The translations under genes were made by a program, and so were the position numbers. This document shows, one piece after another, positions 1-8,759 of a stretch of 64,000 bases of DNA (position 1 is its first letter; each line of letters opens with the position of its first letter). Origin of the DNA: Cohnella faecalis (GTDB taxonomy: Bacteria > Bacillota > Bacilli > Paenibacillales > Paenibacillaceae); NCBI RefSeq assembly GCF_003570905.1, contig NZ_QXJM01000039.1, positions 1,364,001 to 1,428,000 of the forward strand, written 5' to 3'. The notes beneath the pieces are model-generated. The model had not been told where the DNA came from. It did no database searches and saw only the letters and a list, made by a program, of their open reading frames with translations.

Positions 1-543
1 GCTCGCGGCTTTGTTCCAGTCCGTGTCTCCGAGAACGGCGGGGGTCAATTCAGTCGATATAGCCTCGTTGCGTCAGGCCAGCCAATTTTTCATAATTCTG
101 CTCATGTTTATTGGGGCTTCGCCCGGATCGACCGGGGGCGGAATTAAGACGACGACGTTCGCCGCCCTGATCGGCGCGGTCATCTCCATGATTCGGGGCA
201 AAGAGGACGTCGTCATGTTCCGCTATAGGCTGAACAAGGAACGAGTGTACAAAGCTCTGACGGTCACGCTGTTCGCGCTGGCGCTCGTTACGATTGCCAC
301 GATGATTTTGGCTACGACGGAAGACCATCATTTCCTTATGATTCTATTCGAAGTGACGTCCGCTTTCGGTACGGTCGGATTAACGATGGGTCTGACGACA
401 CAGCTTACGCTCGCCGGAAAAATTGTCATCATTCTGATGATGTTTCTAGGAAGGCTCGGGCCCTCACATTATCGTACGCCATAGCGCCGAAACCGGGAAA
501 GCCGCTCTACAGATACGCGGAAGGGAAGATTATTATCGGGTAG
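1..543 (+). CDS. ktrB: KtrB/TrkH-type potassium uptake channel, C-terminal part, one frameshift
   Basis: Membrane subunit of a Ktr-type K+ uptake system; the 5' part lies outside the window. The visible frame begins inside the motif SPRTAGVN, typical of a KtrB/TrkH pore loop, and continues through GASPGSTGGGIKTTT and several hydrophobic helices. The uninterrupted frame stops at 484 after GRLGPSHYRTP. Adding one C to the CCC at 461-463 restores GRLGPLTLSYAIAP and a tail ending YAEGKIIIG with a stop at 541-543, which resembles the end of Bacillus KtrB. The break is therefore a one-base deletion, real or a sequencing error. Ktr systems are known targets of c-di-AMP control, and a c-di-AMP riboswitch lies 2.5 kb away. 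Confidence 0.85.
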
Positions 544-635
544 CCCGAATTCGAAAAACGACCGTATGAAAAGGTTCCCATTCGTTCACGATAAGATGAG
601 CGCGTGAAGATGGCGAAGAGGGTGGCGATACATAG

Positions 636-1577
636 GTGCATCTAATCGGTCGAATGTCGCTTCTCGTCTTCGGTCTGGCTTTATTGTGGAGCATGGGAGA
701 GGTCCCGGCCGCGCTTGCGGAGGCGCACACGGTATCGACAGCCCGGGCGGATAACTTGAAGGAGCTAATGAAGAATGGAAGCCAAGTAAAGCCTTCTTCC
801 CGACATCCCGCCGGAGGACATTGGCAAGAGCTGCAACGGCGCTATCGAGGGGTGTTCGTGCTGTACGCGTCGCGAGGCAGTCGTCAGGTGGCACTCACTT
901 TCGACGATGTGCCGGACCCGCGGTTTACGCCGCAAATTTTGGACGTATTGAAAAGGAAGAACGTGAAGGCGACCTTTTTTGTCGTCGGGAAACGGGCTTC
1001 CAAGCATCCCGATTTAGTAACGAGGATGCAGCGCGAAGGCCATGCTATAGGAAATCACTCTTATAACCACCCGGATTTTTCGAAGCTGACGCTGTCCGAG
1101 ATGCAGGGGCAAATACGCCGCTCCCAAAATATAATCGAGGGAATCGTCGGTTACGAGCCCAGGCTGATTCGACCGCCTTACGGCGAGATTAACGCGGAGC
1201 AGCTGCAGTGGGCGAAGGAGAACGGCTATACCGTCGTCAATTGGGATGTGGACTCGTCGGATTGGCGTCAATTGCCCGCCGAGCGTATTTTCCGGAATGT
1301 TACCCGTTCCGTGAAGCCGGGCTCCATCGTTCTTATGCATGCCGGAGGCGGAGAAGGGCAGAGCTTGGCGGGGACCGTTGCGGCGCTGCCCCGCATTATC
1401 GATTGGCTGCGGGCCAACGGCTACCAAGCGGTTACGCTGCCCGAGCTTCTGAAAGTGCCGGAGAAGCGGGAAGCCAACGTTTCGGAGAGGACGCATGTAC
1501 CGAAGGTTCCGCAGACGGCGGAGGAAATGCCGGGGACGTCGGATGAGATTCCGGGAGTGCTGCTGCCGCAACGATAA
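636..1577 (+). CDS. Secreted polysaccharide deacetylase (NodB domain)
   Basis: Probable N-deacetylase of chitin, peptidoglycan or a related amino-sugar polymer, exported by an N-terminal signal peptide (about residues 1-29, cleavage near ALA-EA). The NodB fold shows its motifs in order: TFDDVPD (88-94, catalytic and metal aspartates), HSYNH (141-145, two metal histidines), RPPYG (179-183), WDVDSSDW (about 203-210) and LMH (about 233-235). The 313-residue length is usual for spore-former enzymes of this class. The start is GTG at 636, behind a GAAGAGGGTGG element; an ATG six codons later is the alternative. The C-terminal 40 residues are low-complexity. Substrate cannot be assigned from sequence. 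Confidence 0.88.
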   Translation: MHLIGRMSLLVFGLALLWSMGEVPAALAEAHTVSTARADNLKELMKNGSQVKPSSRHPAGGHWQELQRRYRGVFVLYASRGSRQVALTFDDVPDPRFTPQILDVLKRKNVKATFFVVGKRASKHPDLVTRMQREGHAIGNHSYNHPDFSKLTLSEMQGQIRRSQNIIEGIVGYEPRLIRPPYGEINAEQLQWAKENGYTVVNWDVDSSDWRQLPAERIFRNVTRSVKPGSIVLMHAGGGEGQSLAGTVAALPRIIDWLRANGYQAVTLPELLKVPEKREANVSERTHVPKVPQTAEEMPGTSDEIPGVLLPQR

Positions 1578-1607
1578 GCGCGCAACAAAGGCAGTCTCAG
1601 CCCACTT

Positions 1608-2280
1608 GCGAGATCGGACGCGAATTCCGCCGAAAGAGTGGTATCACGTCCCACTGTAGGGTGAACGGACGCGCTTTCCGCCGAAAGTGTGGCATCACGT
1701 CCCACTGTTAGGCGAACGGACGCGCTTTCCGCCGAAAGAGTGGCATCACGTCCCACTGTAGGGTGAACGGACGCGCTTTCCGCCGAAAGAGTGGTATCAC
1801 GTCCCACTGTTAGGCGAACGGACGCGAATTCCGCCGAAAGTGTGGTATCACGTCCCACTGCTGGGTGAACGGACACGCGTACCACCGAAAGAGTGGTATC
1901 ACGTCCCACTGTTAGGTGAACGGACGCGCTTTCCGCCGAAAGTGTGGTATCACGTCCCATTGTAGGGTGAACGGACGCGAATTCCGCCGAAAGAGTGGTA
2001 TCACGTCCCATTGTAGGGTGAACGGACGCGAATTCCGCCGAAAGAGTGGTATCACGTCCCACTGTTAGGCGAACGGACGCGCTTTCCGCCGAAAGAGTGG
2101 TATCACGTCCCATTGTAGGGTGAACGGACGCGCTTTCCGCCGTAAGTGTGGCATCACGTCCCATTGTAGGGTGAGCGGACGCGCTTTCCGCCGTAAGTGT
2201 GGCATCACGTCCCATTGTAGGGTGAGCGGACGCGCTTTCCACCGAAAGAGTGGTATCACGTCCCATTGTAGGGTGAACGG
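1608..2280. repeat. Tandem array 1: 51-bp unit, 13 copies
   Basis: This fills the gap between the convergent deacetylase and LysM-3D genes. Units start at about 1610, 1661, 1712 and so on to 2222, with a partial copy at 2273. Each carries GAACGGACGCG, then CTTTCC or AATTCC, then GCCGAAAG, then an AGTGG-N9-CCACT dyad. Copies differ at a few fixed positions, such as CTTT/AATT, AGAG/TGTG and GTAT/GCAT. Because 51 is divisible by three, a 17-residue repeat stays open on the minus strand, but it has no ribosome binding site and no codon signal, so I do not call a gene. Confidence 0.93.
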
Positions 2281-2286
2281 ACAAAT

Positions 2287-2326
2287 AGGGCTATCCCTTC
2301 GGTCTATACAGACCTCGGGACAGCCC
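2287..2326 (-). terminator. Stem-loop downstream of the LysM-3D gene
   Basis: GGGCTATCCC pairs with GGGACAGCCC around an inner GGTCT-ATAC-AGACC hairpin. On the minus strand it is followed by TATTTGT, a weak U tract. It lies between the stop of the LysM-3D gene and array 1. Confidence 0.6.
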
Positions 2327-2342
2327 CACTGTCCTGTCGATG

Positions 2343-2969
2343 TTATTTCAGAACGTATACTTTCACGTTCTGGATGCCGAACCCGGAGACGAAGCTGCGG
2401 GAGCCCGGAATGAAGATGTCGATGCGGTTTCCTTTGATGGCGCTGCCCGCGTCCTTAGCCGTTCCGACCAAGCCGCCGACAGGCAAACCGTTAAAATCGT
2501 AGCCCGTCACATAAAGCTTCGTACCGAGCGGAATAACTTTCGGATCGACGGCGATCGTACCGAGCTCCAGCGCATCTCCGAAGTAGTCGACGCCGCCCCA
2601 TTTGCCGTTCTCTTCCGCCGCCGCGGAATAAGCGGTCGCTTTGACGTCGATAACTTTGGAATAGCTGAGAGATTTGCCTGCCGCCGTCGTGACGGATTGC
2701 GCCGATACGGACGCATTGCTCTTCGCAGAGACCGTCGAAGGGATCGTCAGCTTCAATCCGGCGTAGATGTTAAGAGGATCGATTTTGGAATTGGCGCTCA
2801 TGAGCGTCGTTAGCGGCACGCCGAATTTTTTGGAGAGCGACCAGAACGTATCGTTGTCGGTTGCCGTGTACGCCGTTGCGGCGTGCGCGGTAACGCTCGG
2901 CAGCAGCAGCGCTCCTCCGAGAACGAAAGCGGCGGTTTTCAAGCACGTCTTTTTCCAGGACAATATCAT
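2343..2969 (-). CDS. Exported LysM and 3D-domain cell-wall protein
   Basis: Likely peptidoglycan-active protein of the YocH/YuiC type. A signal peptide (about 1-30, ending AHA-A) precedes one LysM domain (about 33-77, with DTFWSLSKKFGV and a terminal GLKLTIP) that binds glycan. A short linker leads to a C-terminal 3D domain (about 107-207) with AVDPKVIPLGTKLYV and GTAKDAGSAIKGNRIDIF, including the aspartates that name the fold. These domains resemble lytic transglycosylase cores. ATG at 2969 follows GGAGGAG at a good distance. The gene lies directly behind a c-di-AMP riboswitch, so expression probably responds to envelope or osmotic state. Confidence 0.88.
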   Translation of the reverse strand: MILSWKKTCLKTAAFVLGGALLLPSVTAHAATAYTATDNDTFWSLSKKFGVPLTTLMSANSKIDPLNIYAGLKLTIPSTVSAKSNASVSAQSVTTAAGKSLSYSKVIDVKATAYSAAAEENGKWGGVDYFGDALELGTIAVDPKVIPLGTKLYVTGYDFNGLPVGGLVGTAKDAGSAIKGNRIDIFIPGSRSFVSGFGIQNVKVYVLK

Positions 2970-2987
2970 AGGTATTGCTCCTCCTCA

Positions 2988-3122
2988 TACGGCCGGCGAG
3001 GTTAGCTGTCGGATTCGGGTATGGAGTCGACCCTGCGCAGCCCGAAGGCTTGCGATTCACCCCAAGCGCGGATAAACCGCGCGATTAGAACGTTCCCCCG
3101 CACCATTACGGTTTTGGCCTTG
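2988..3122 (-). promoter_or_regulatory. ydaO/yuaA-type c-di-AMP riboswitch
   Basis: The minus strand upstream of the LysM-3D gene carries the conserved ydaO blocks in order: GCGGGGGAAC, then TTGGGGTGAATCG, then a variable GCC-TTCG-GGC hairpin, then ACCCGAATCCGACAGC and TAACCTCGCCGG. GGCC at about 3116-3119 can pair with GGCC at about 2991-2994 to close P1. This class binds c-di-AMP and usually turns expression off in Firmicutes, often in front of cell-wall hydrolase and K+ transport genes. The identification rests on memory of the consensus; a covariance search would confirm it. Confidence 0.88.
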
Positions 3123-3201
3123 TTAGATTCGCCAAAAAGAATACCATACGAGCAAGGTTTGGGGATACCGGTAAGTTCATCCAATAACACGCAAACCCTC
3201 G

Positions 3202-4122
3202 TCACGACGGGGTTTTCGGCTCTCGCGACACACGGGTGAACATCGCCGTCGTTTCCTCGATCAAGTACCGCACGGAAGGAGCGAACCATGCCAAATCTCC
3301 GTGAATGAGGGAGATCGTTCGTTTCGTTCTTTCGAGGCCGCGCACGTTGACGACGTAAAGATCGTTGTCTTCGAGCAGCTGGGGCCTGATATACGACTTC
3401 GGCAGCAAGGTTCCGGCCCGACTGGCGGCCAGAAGCCTGACGATCGCCTCGAACGAATCGATTTCCATTCGGATGTCGGGCTTCACGCCGTTCCTCCGAA
3501 ACAAATCGTCCGTTAACGTTCGATACCAAGTGCCGGGAGTGAACAGAATCATTGGCAATTCGTTCAAGTCGGCCATTTCCCAGTGCGTTCTTTCCAAAAT
3601 ATAATGTGCGCGGGGCAGAACGAGCATGAGATGGTCAGCGAATAAGGGAACGCTAGTAATGGAAGGATCGTCTTCCACGGTCGAGCCGACCAATCCGAAA
3701 TCGATTTTCCTTTCCTTGACGAGCGAGGCGATTTCGTGAGATTTGCCCGTTATCGCTTTGATTTCGAGTTCGGGATGCTTGGCGGTCATGGCGGTTATGA
3801 GCCATGGCAGCGTCGTCTGGAGAGTGGTCAAGCTGGCACCGATCGTGACGGCTACCGCTTCATTGGATTTGAACGCGTTCAGCTTCTGCAAATACGAGCC
3901 GTGAAACCGGCGAAGCTCCAACGCGAATTCGTAAGTAAGCTGTCCGGCCGCCGTCAGCTCAAGCCTTTTGCCGATGCGGCGAAACAGCTCGACTCCGAGC
4001 TCGGCCTCCAGTCTGGAGATCCGCCGGGACAGCGCGGGCTGCGACAGATTGAGGCGTTCGGCCGCTTTGTTGAGGCTCGTATGCTCGACAACCGTCGCGA
4101 ATATTCTCATATCCTCAAGCAT
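3202..4122 (-). CDS. LysR-family transcriptional regulator
   Basis: A 306-residue LysR protein. The N-terminal winged helix (1-60, with AAERLNLSQPALSRRISRLE) is followed by a periplasmic-binding-like effector domain (about 90-295). It is divergent from sdhCAB, separated by about 180 bp, so control of succinate dehydrogenase in response to a metabolite is a reasonable inference. An AT-rich dyad, ATAA-CAAA-TTAT, lies at 4158-4169 just upstream of this gene and could be an operator. The effector is unknown, and no specific orthologue can be named from sequence alone. Confidence 0.85.
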   Translation of the reverse strand: MLEDMRIFATVVEHTSLNKAAERLNLSQPALSRRISRLEAELGVELFRRIGKRLELTAAGQLTYEFALELRRFHGSYLQKLNAFKSNEAVAVTIGASLTTLQTTLPWLITAMTAKHPELEIKAITGKSHEIASLVKERKIDFGLVGSTVEDDPSITSVPLFADHLMLVLPRAHYILERTHWEMADLNELPMILFTPGTWYRTLTDDLFRRNGVKPDIRMEIDSFEAIVRLLAASRAGTLLPKSYIRPQLLEDNDLYVVNVRGLERTKRTISLIHGDLAWFAPSVRYLIEETTAMFTRVSREPKTPS

Positions 4123-4301
4123 GATGGGATGACGCCCTCTCTATATGCACAATAGTTATAACAAATTATGATTAAGTTGCAGTTCCATTATAAGCGAAAA
4201 TAGAGTAACCTTAAAAGCGGTGACAAACCGGTGAACAGACAATGTTTGGTTATTTGTCGCGCCGGCAATCGTTCGGACGCGAAAGGAGATCGCACAACGA
4301 C

Positions 4302-4973
4302 ATGAGTGGAAATTCGTTTTTTGCCCGCAAGCTTCATTCGCTTCTCGGAGTCATTCCGTTGGGGCTGTTTTTTGTTGAGCATGCCTTGACGAATTACTCT
4401 GCCTACGAGCACGGCAAGGATGGTTTCGTCGACAGCGTGAACAAGCTCCATGAGATGCCTCTTATCTTCTTCTTGGAAATGTTCATTATTTGGCTGCCGA
4501 TTCTGTTCCACGGCGTGTACGGCCTGTACTTGGCTTTCACGTCCAATCTGAACGTCGGCCGTTTCAATTACGGACGGAACTGGGCGTTCGCTTTGCAGCG
4601 GATTACCGGGATCATTACGTTCATCTTTGTCTTCTGGCACGTCTGGCAGACGCGGGTGCAAGTAACTCTCGGCAATACGACGTACGACCAACTCGGCGAG
4701 CACATGCATGACATCGTGAATCAGCCGGTTTATTTCGCTATTTATTTTATCGCGGTACTCGCGGCGGTCTTCCATTTCTCCAACGGCCTGTGGGCGTTCC
4801 TCGTCAGCTGGGGCATTACGGTCGGACCGCGAGCGCAACGGATTTCGTCGAACATCTGCATGGGCATCTTCGTGATCGTAGCGACGCTGTTCATCTTGTC
4901 CTTGTTCGCGTTCCGGAGCGACGAATTCGCATCGGCGGCGGAATTGGCCGTTCGGTCGGTTACGCTCGGTTAA
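4302..4973 (+). CDS. sdhC: Succinate dehydrogenase cytochrome b558 subunit
   Basis: Membrane anchor of complex II in the Bacillus style, a single 223-residue cytochrome b with five transmembrane helices that passes electrons to menaquinone. Candidate haem-ligand histidines sit in RKLHSLLG, FVEHAL, LFHGVYG, FWHVWQ and VFHFSNG. ATG at 4302 is chosen because the protein then begins MSGNSFFARKLHS as in the family and AGGAG lies 13 bases upstream; the frame itself opens earlier at 4242. A possible promoter is TTGCAG (4177) with TAGAGT (4201). It is the first gene of a tight sdhCAB operon. Confidence 0.93.
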   Translation: MSGNSFFARKLHSLLGVIPLGLFFVEHALTNYSAYEHGKDGFVDSVNKLHEMPLIFFLEMFIIWLPILFHGVYGLYLAFTSNLNVGRFNYGRNWAFALQRITGIITFIFVFWHVWQTRVQVTLGNTTYDQLGEHMHDIVNQPVYFAIYFIAVLAAVFHFSNGLWAFLVSWGITVGPRAQRISSNICMGIFVIVATLFILSLFAFRSDEFASAAELAVRSVTLG

Positions 4974-4987
4974 GGGGAGTATCTAAC

Positions 4988-6745
4988 ATGGCTAACAATA
5001 AAGTTATCGTCGTCGGCGGCGGACTGGCCGGCCTGATGGCGACGATAAAAGCGGCTGAGGCGGGAACGCGAGTCGATCTGTTCTCGCTCGTTCCGGTCAA
5101 ACGGTCTCACTCCGTATGCGCTCAAGGCGGCATCAACGGAGCGGTTAACACGAAGGGCGAGGGCGACTCCACTTGGGAGCACTTCGACGATACGGTATAC
5201 GGCGGAGATTTTCTTGCGAACCAACCGCCGGTAAAAGCGATGTGCGACGCGGCTCCCGGCATTATTCACTTGATGGACCGGATGGGCGTCATGTTCAACC
5301 GGACTCCGGAAGGCTTGCTCGACTTCCGCCGCTTCGGCGGCACGAAGTATCACCGCACGGCGTTCGCCGGAGCGACGACGGGCCAACAGCTTCTATACGC
5401 GTTGGACGAGCAGGTTCGCAGATGGGAAGCGGCGGGTCTTGTCCAGAAGTTCGAGCACTGGGAATTCACTTCGGTCGTCCTTGACGACGACAATGTGTGC
5501 CGCGGCATTACCGCGCAAGATCTTCGCACGATGGAGATGAACACGTTCAAAGCCGATGCGGTTATTCTGGCATCCGGCGGACCCGGCATCATCTTCGGCA
5601 AAACGACGAACTCCGTTATCAATACAGGTACGGCAGCGAGCGCTGTATACCAACAAGGCGTCTACTATGCGAACGGCGAGTTCATCCAGATCCATCCGAC
5701 GGCGATTCCGGGCGACGACAAGCTGCGTCTCATGAGCGAATCGGCTCGCGGCGAAGGCGGGCGGATTTGGACCTACAAGGACGGCAAGCCATGGTACTTC
5801 CTGGAGGAAAAATACCCGGCTTACGGAAACCTCGTGCCGCGCGATATCGCAACGAGGGAAATTTTCCACGTTTGCGTCGACGAGAAGCTCGGCGTGAACG
5901 GCGAGAACATGGTTTATCTCGATCTCTCGCACAAAGACCCGAAAGAGCTGGACGTCAAGCTGGGCGGCATTATCGAAATTTACGAGAAATTCATGGGCGA
6001 CGACCCGCGTAAAATTCCGATGAAAATTTTCCCGGCGGTTCACTATTCGATGGGCGGCATGTGGGTCGATTTCAACCAGATGACGAACATTCCCGGCCTG
6101 TTCGCTTGCGGCGAATGCGAATACCAATATCACGGCGCGAACCGTCTCGGAGCGAACTCGCTCTTGTCCGCGATCTACGGCGGCATGGTCACCGGGCCGA
6201 AAGCGATCGAATATATCAAAGGACTCAAAAAGTCGGCCGAAGACGTCAGCGAATCGGTATTCTCTCGCGAGGCTTCCAAGCAGACGGCGAAATACGAGTC
6301 CATCCTGAAAATGGACGGCACGGAAAACGCGTACGTCATTCACAAAGAGCTTGGAGAGTGGATGACGAACAACATGACCGTCGTTCGTTACAACGACAAG
6401 CTTCAGCAGACGATCGACAAGATCAAGGAACTGAAGCAGCGCTACACGAAGATCAACATCAACGATACAGCTCGCTGGAACAACGCGGGCGTCGCATTCA
6501 CGCGCCAGCTTTGGAACATGCTGCAGCTGTCGGAAGCGATGACGCTGGGCGCGCTTATGCGCGACGAGAGCCGCGGCGCGCATTACAAGCCGGAATTTAC
6601 GGAGCGCAACGACGAGAAGTACCTCAAGACGACCAAAGCGAAGTGGACCCCGGAAGGCCCGCAAATTTCTTACGAAGACGTGGACGTTTCCCTGATCAAG
6701 CCGCGTATTCGCGACTACTCCACGGATAAGAAGAAGGAGGGTTAA
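4988..6745 (+). CDS. sdhA: Succinate dehydrogenase flavoprotein subunit
   Basis: Oxidises succinate to fumarate using covalent FAD. The 585-residue protein begins with a Rossmann motif VVGGGLAGL (8-16). H41 in SHSVCAQGGING is the FAD attachment residue. HPTAIPGDDKLR and SARGEGG form the active-site region, HYSMGGMWVD binds substrate, and RLGANSLL closes the FAD fold. ATG 4988 follows AAGGGGAG with good spacing, 14 bases after sdhC. The gene is intact and colinear with sdhC and sdhB. Confidence 0.96.
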   Translation: MANNKVIVVGGGLAGLMATIKAAEAGTRVDLFSLVPVKRSHSVCAQGGINGAVNTKGEGDSTWEHFDDTVYGGDFLANQPPVKAMCDAAPGIIHLMDRMGVMFNRTPEGLLDFRRFGGTKYHRTAFAGATTGQQLLYALDEQVRRWEAAGLVQKFEHWEFTSVVLDDDNVCRGITAQDLRTMEMNTFKADAVILASGGPGIIFGKTTNSVINTGTAASAVYQQGVYYANGEFIQIHPTAIPGDDKLRLMSESARGEGGRIWTYKDGKPWYFLEEKYPAYGNLVPRDIATREIFHVCVDEKLGVNGENMVYLDLSHKDPKELDVKLGGIIEIYEKFMGDDPRKIPMKIFPAVHYSMGGMWVDFNQMTNIPGLFACGECEYQYHGANRLGANSLLSAIYGGMVTGPKAIEYIKGLKKSAEDVSESVFSREASKQTAKYESILKMDGTENAYVIHKELGEWMTNNMTVVRYNDKLQQTIDKIKELKQRYTKININDTARWNNAGVAFTRQLWNMLQLSEAMTLGALMRDESRGAHYKPEFTERNDEKYLKTTKAKWTPEGPQISYEDVDVSLIKPRIRDYSTDKKKEG

Positions 6746-6748
6746 GCC

Positions 6749-7516
6749 ATGGCGGACACGGCAACGAAACAACGCACGGTCAAGTTTATTATTACGCGCC
6801 GGGAAAAGCCCGACGCCGCTCCTTTTACCGAAGAATTCGATATTCCTTACCGTCCTAACATGAACGTTATTAGCGCGCTCATGGAAATTCAGCGCAACCC
6901 GGTCAAAGCGGACGGCGGCAAGACGTCTCCGGTCTGCTGGGAGTCGAACTGCCTGGAGGAAGTATGCGGAGCTTGCTCGATGGTCATTAACGGCAAGCCG
7001 CGCCAAGCTTGCTCCGCGCTCGTCGACAAGCTGGAGCAGCCGATCCGTCTCGAGCCGATGTCGACGTTCCCGGTCGTTCGCGACCTCGTCATCAATCGCG
7101 AGCGGATGTTCCAGGCGCTTAAGAAAGTAAAAGCGTGGATTCCGATCGACGGCACGTACGATCTCGGACCCGGACCCCGAATGGCGGAAGAGAAACGCCA
7201 ATGGGCGTACGAGCTGTCCAAATGCATGACTTGCGGCGTCTGCCTCGAAGCATGCCCGAACGTCAACGACCGTTCCTCTTTCATCGGACCGGCTCCGCTC
7301 TCGCAGGTTCGCTTGTTCAACGCTCACCCTACGGGCGAGATGAACGCGGGAGAGCGTCTGGATACGATCATGCAGGACGACAGCGGCATCGAAGGCTGCG
7401 GCAACTCGCAGAACTGCGTGCGCTCTTGCCCGAAAGGCATTCCGCTCACGACATCGATCGCGGCGCTTAACAAAGATACGACCAAGCATATGTTCAAGAA
7501 ATGGCTTGGCATGTAA
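6749..7516 (+). CDS. sdhB: Succinate dehydrogenase iron-sulfur subunit
   Basis: Electron-transfer subunit of complex II, 255 residues. An N-terminal 2Fe-2S ferredoxin domain shows C63, C68, C73, C76 and C88. The C-terminal domain shows CMTCGVCLEACP (C159, C162, C165, C169) and CGNSQNCVRSCPKG (C217, C223, C227) for the 4Fe-4S and 3Fe-4S clusters. ATG at 6749 lies three bases after the sdhA stop, with GAAGGAGG inside the end of sdhA. A strong terminator follows. Confidence 0.96.
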   Translation: MADTATKQRTVKFIITRREKPDAAPFTEEFDIPYRPNMNVISALMEIQRNPVKADGGKTSPVCWESNCLEEVCGACSMVINGKPRQACSALVDKLEQPIRLEPMSTFPVVRDLVINRERMFQALKKVKAWIPIDGTYDLGPGPRMAEEKRQWAYELSKCMTCGVCLEACPNVNDRSSFIGPAPLSQVRLFNAHPTGEMNAGERLDTIMQDDSGIEGCGNSQNCVRSCPKGIPLTTSIAALNKDTTKHMFKKWLGM

Positions 7517-7526
7517 GATGCAATGA

Positions 7527-7581
7527 CAAAAGGGTTGTCCCGCGCGGTTCATTATCGAACCGTGCGAGGACAACCCTTTTG
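7527..7581. terminator. Bidirectional terminator between sdhB and the lipoprotein gene
   Basis: Long inverted repeat: AAAAGGGTTGTCC pairs with GGACAACCCTTTT and the inner CGCGGTTC pairs with GAACCGTG. It carries an A tract on one side and a T tract on the other, so it can serve both convergent operons. Confidence 0.88.
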
Positions 7582-7607
7582 TTCGTTTCCTGCTGCTATA
7601 GCTTGCC

Positions 7608-8759
7608 TCAAGCCTGCTGCTTCACAGCCACCAAGTAAGTAACGAATCGGTTGACTCCTCTGTTCTCGTCCGGAACTGTCGTCGAAATGAGCAGACGATC
7701 TCCGGAAGGGCTGAAGCGAAGCGGATCGGAAATGAACTTGACGTCGACTTGCAGCTCGGAAGAGGAGCCCGCAGCGACGTCCGCGAGATAGACGCCTCGC
7801 GCCGTCCCATTCTCCGTTAGGCCGGAGTAAGCGATCCGGCTGCCGTCGGGCGACCAGGCTACACCGTAGATTTGGAAGTCCTGGGCGAGCGTTTGCAGTA
7901 CGTTTCCTTTAACGTCCGTGACGACTAGCTCCATCGCTCCGCTTTTGACGCGCCGCACGACGGCAAGCTGGGAGCCGTCAGGGGAAGGCGTCATCCAGAC
8001 GACGTTTTTCAGCAAGGCGACGGCTGTATTCTCCGAACGAAAATCGTGTACGAGGAGCAAGCCGCTGCCATTGCTAAAATAGAGCCGATTGCCGATATAG
8101 GCGAGATTGTTCAGAAACGGGCTTCTCGTCTGGAGCAGCAGCTTGCTGTCGAGGGCTCCGTCATGATCGACGGAGACTTCGTTGACCGCGCCGGTTAATT
8201 CCGAGTACAGAAGGGAATCGTTGTCGACCCAAAGGCCGTTTTGCAGTTCCATGGCATCGGCGCCGGTGAACGATCTCGATTGCGAAGTCGCCATGTCTAG
8301 AATATATCCTTTTCCCGTATTGCTCTGAAGATCGAAGGTTTTGTAGAACAAATAGGCGCGGTTGGGGCTTAACAGGGCGTAGCCCTGATTATCGTTCGAG
8401 CCCCCGCCGATCAACGGAGTTTCCTTGCCGCTGTCCAGCGTGCGGACGTACAGCTTGCTCGGATACCATGTCGTGCCTTCCGCCGGAACGGGGGAGACGT
8501 CCTTGTTCTCTCTGCTGACGATGATTGCCTCGTCGCTTAGCCAATCCGTCCCCCGGACATCGTCGATTCGGACGATCGCGCTTGCGGGCGTCTGCTCGTA
8601 GGACAGGCTCTCCGGATTATCGAGCACCGTAATATCGTTTCCGACTTCTTGGACGACCTCGCGGCCGGCGTCTTGCCCGCGAGCGGCGCATCCGCTTCCG
8701 AGAGCGACAACGGCTGTCAATGCGGACAGAACGGCCAAGCTCTTCATTTTTCGGTTCAT
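7608..8759 (-). CDS. Lipoprotein with beta-propeller (TolB/WD40-like) repeats
   Basis: A 383-residue exported protein. The lipobox LGSGC at about residues 20-24 marks lipidation at C24. The rest shows repeated blade signatures: LLSPNRAYLFY, MTPSPDGSQLAVV, AWSPDGSRIAYSG and FSPSGDRLLIS, consistent with a six- or seven-bladed propeller. It is the last gene of an operon with the response regulator and histidine kinase and overlaps the kinase by the ATGA pair at 8756-8759. It may be an accessory sensor or binding partner for the kinase ectodomain. That role is inferred from position only. Confidence 0.8.
   Translation of the reverse strand: MNRKMKSLAVLSALTAVVALGSGCAARGQDAGREVVQEVGNDITVLDNPESLSYEQTPASAIVRIDDVRGTDWLSDEAIIVSRENKDVSPVPAEGTTWYPSKLYVRTLDSGKETPLIGGGSNDNQGYALLSPNRAYLFYKTFDLQSNTGKGYILDMATSQSRSFTGADAMELQNGLWVDNDSLLYSELTGAVNEVSVDHDGALDSKLLLQTRSPFLNNLAYIGNRLYFSNGSGLLLVHDFRSENTAVALLKNVVWMTPSPDGSQLAVVRRVKSGAMELVVTDVKGNVLQTLAQDFQIYGVAWSPDGSRIAYSGLTENGTARGVYLADVAAGSSSELQVDVKFISDPLRFSPSGDRLLISTTVPDENRGVNRFVTYLVAVKQQA

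Noticed and set aside
1421..2284. Long minus-strand frame (287 codons) through array 1, a 17-residue repeat protein
   Set aside because: The frame stays open only because the unit is 51 bp. There is no ribosome binding site, it runs into the deacetylase gene on the opposite strand, and the other arrays have unrelated products or a 52-bp step.
5393..7573. 726-codon minus-strand frame opposite sdhA-sdhB
   Set aside because: Shadow of highly conserved sdh genes; low-complexity Arg/His-rich product with no motif.
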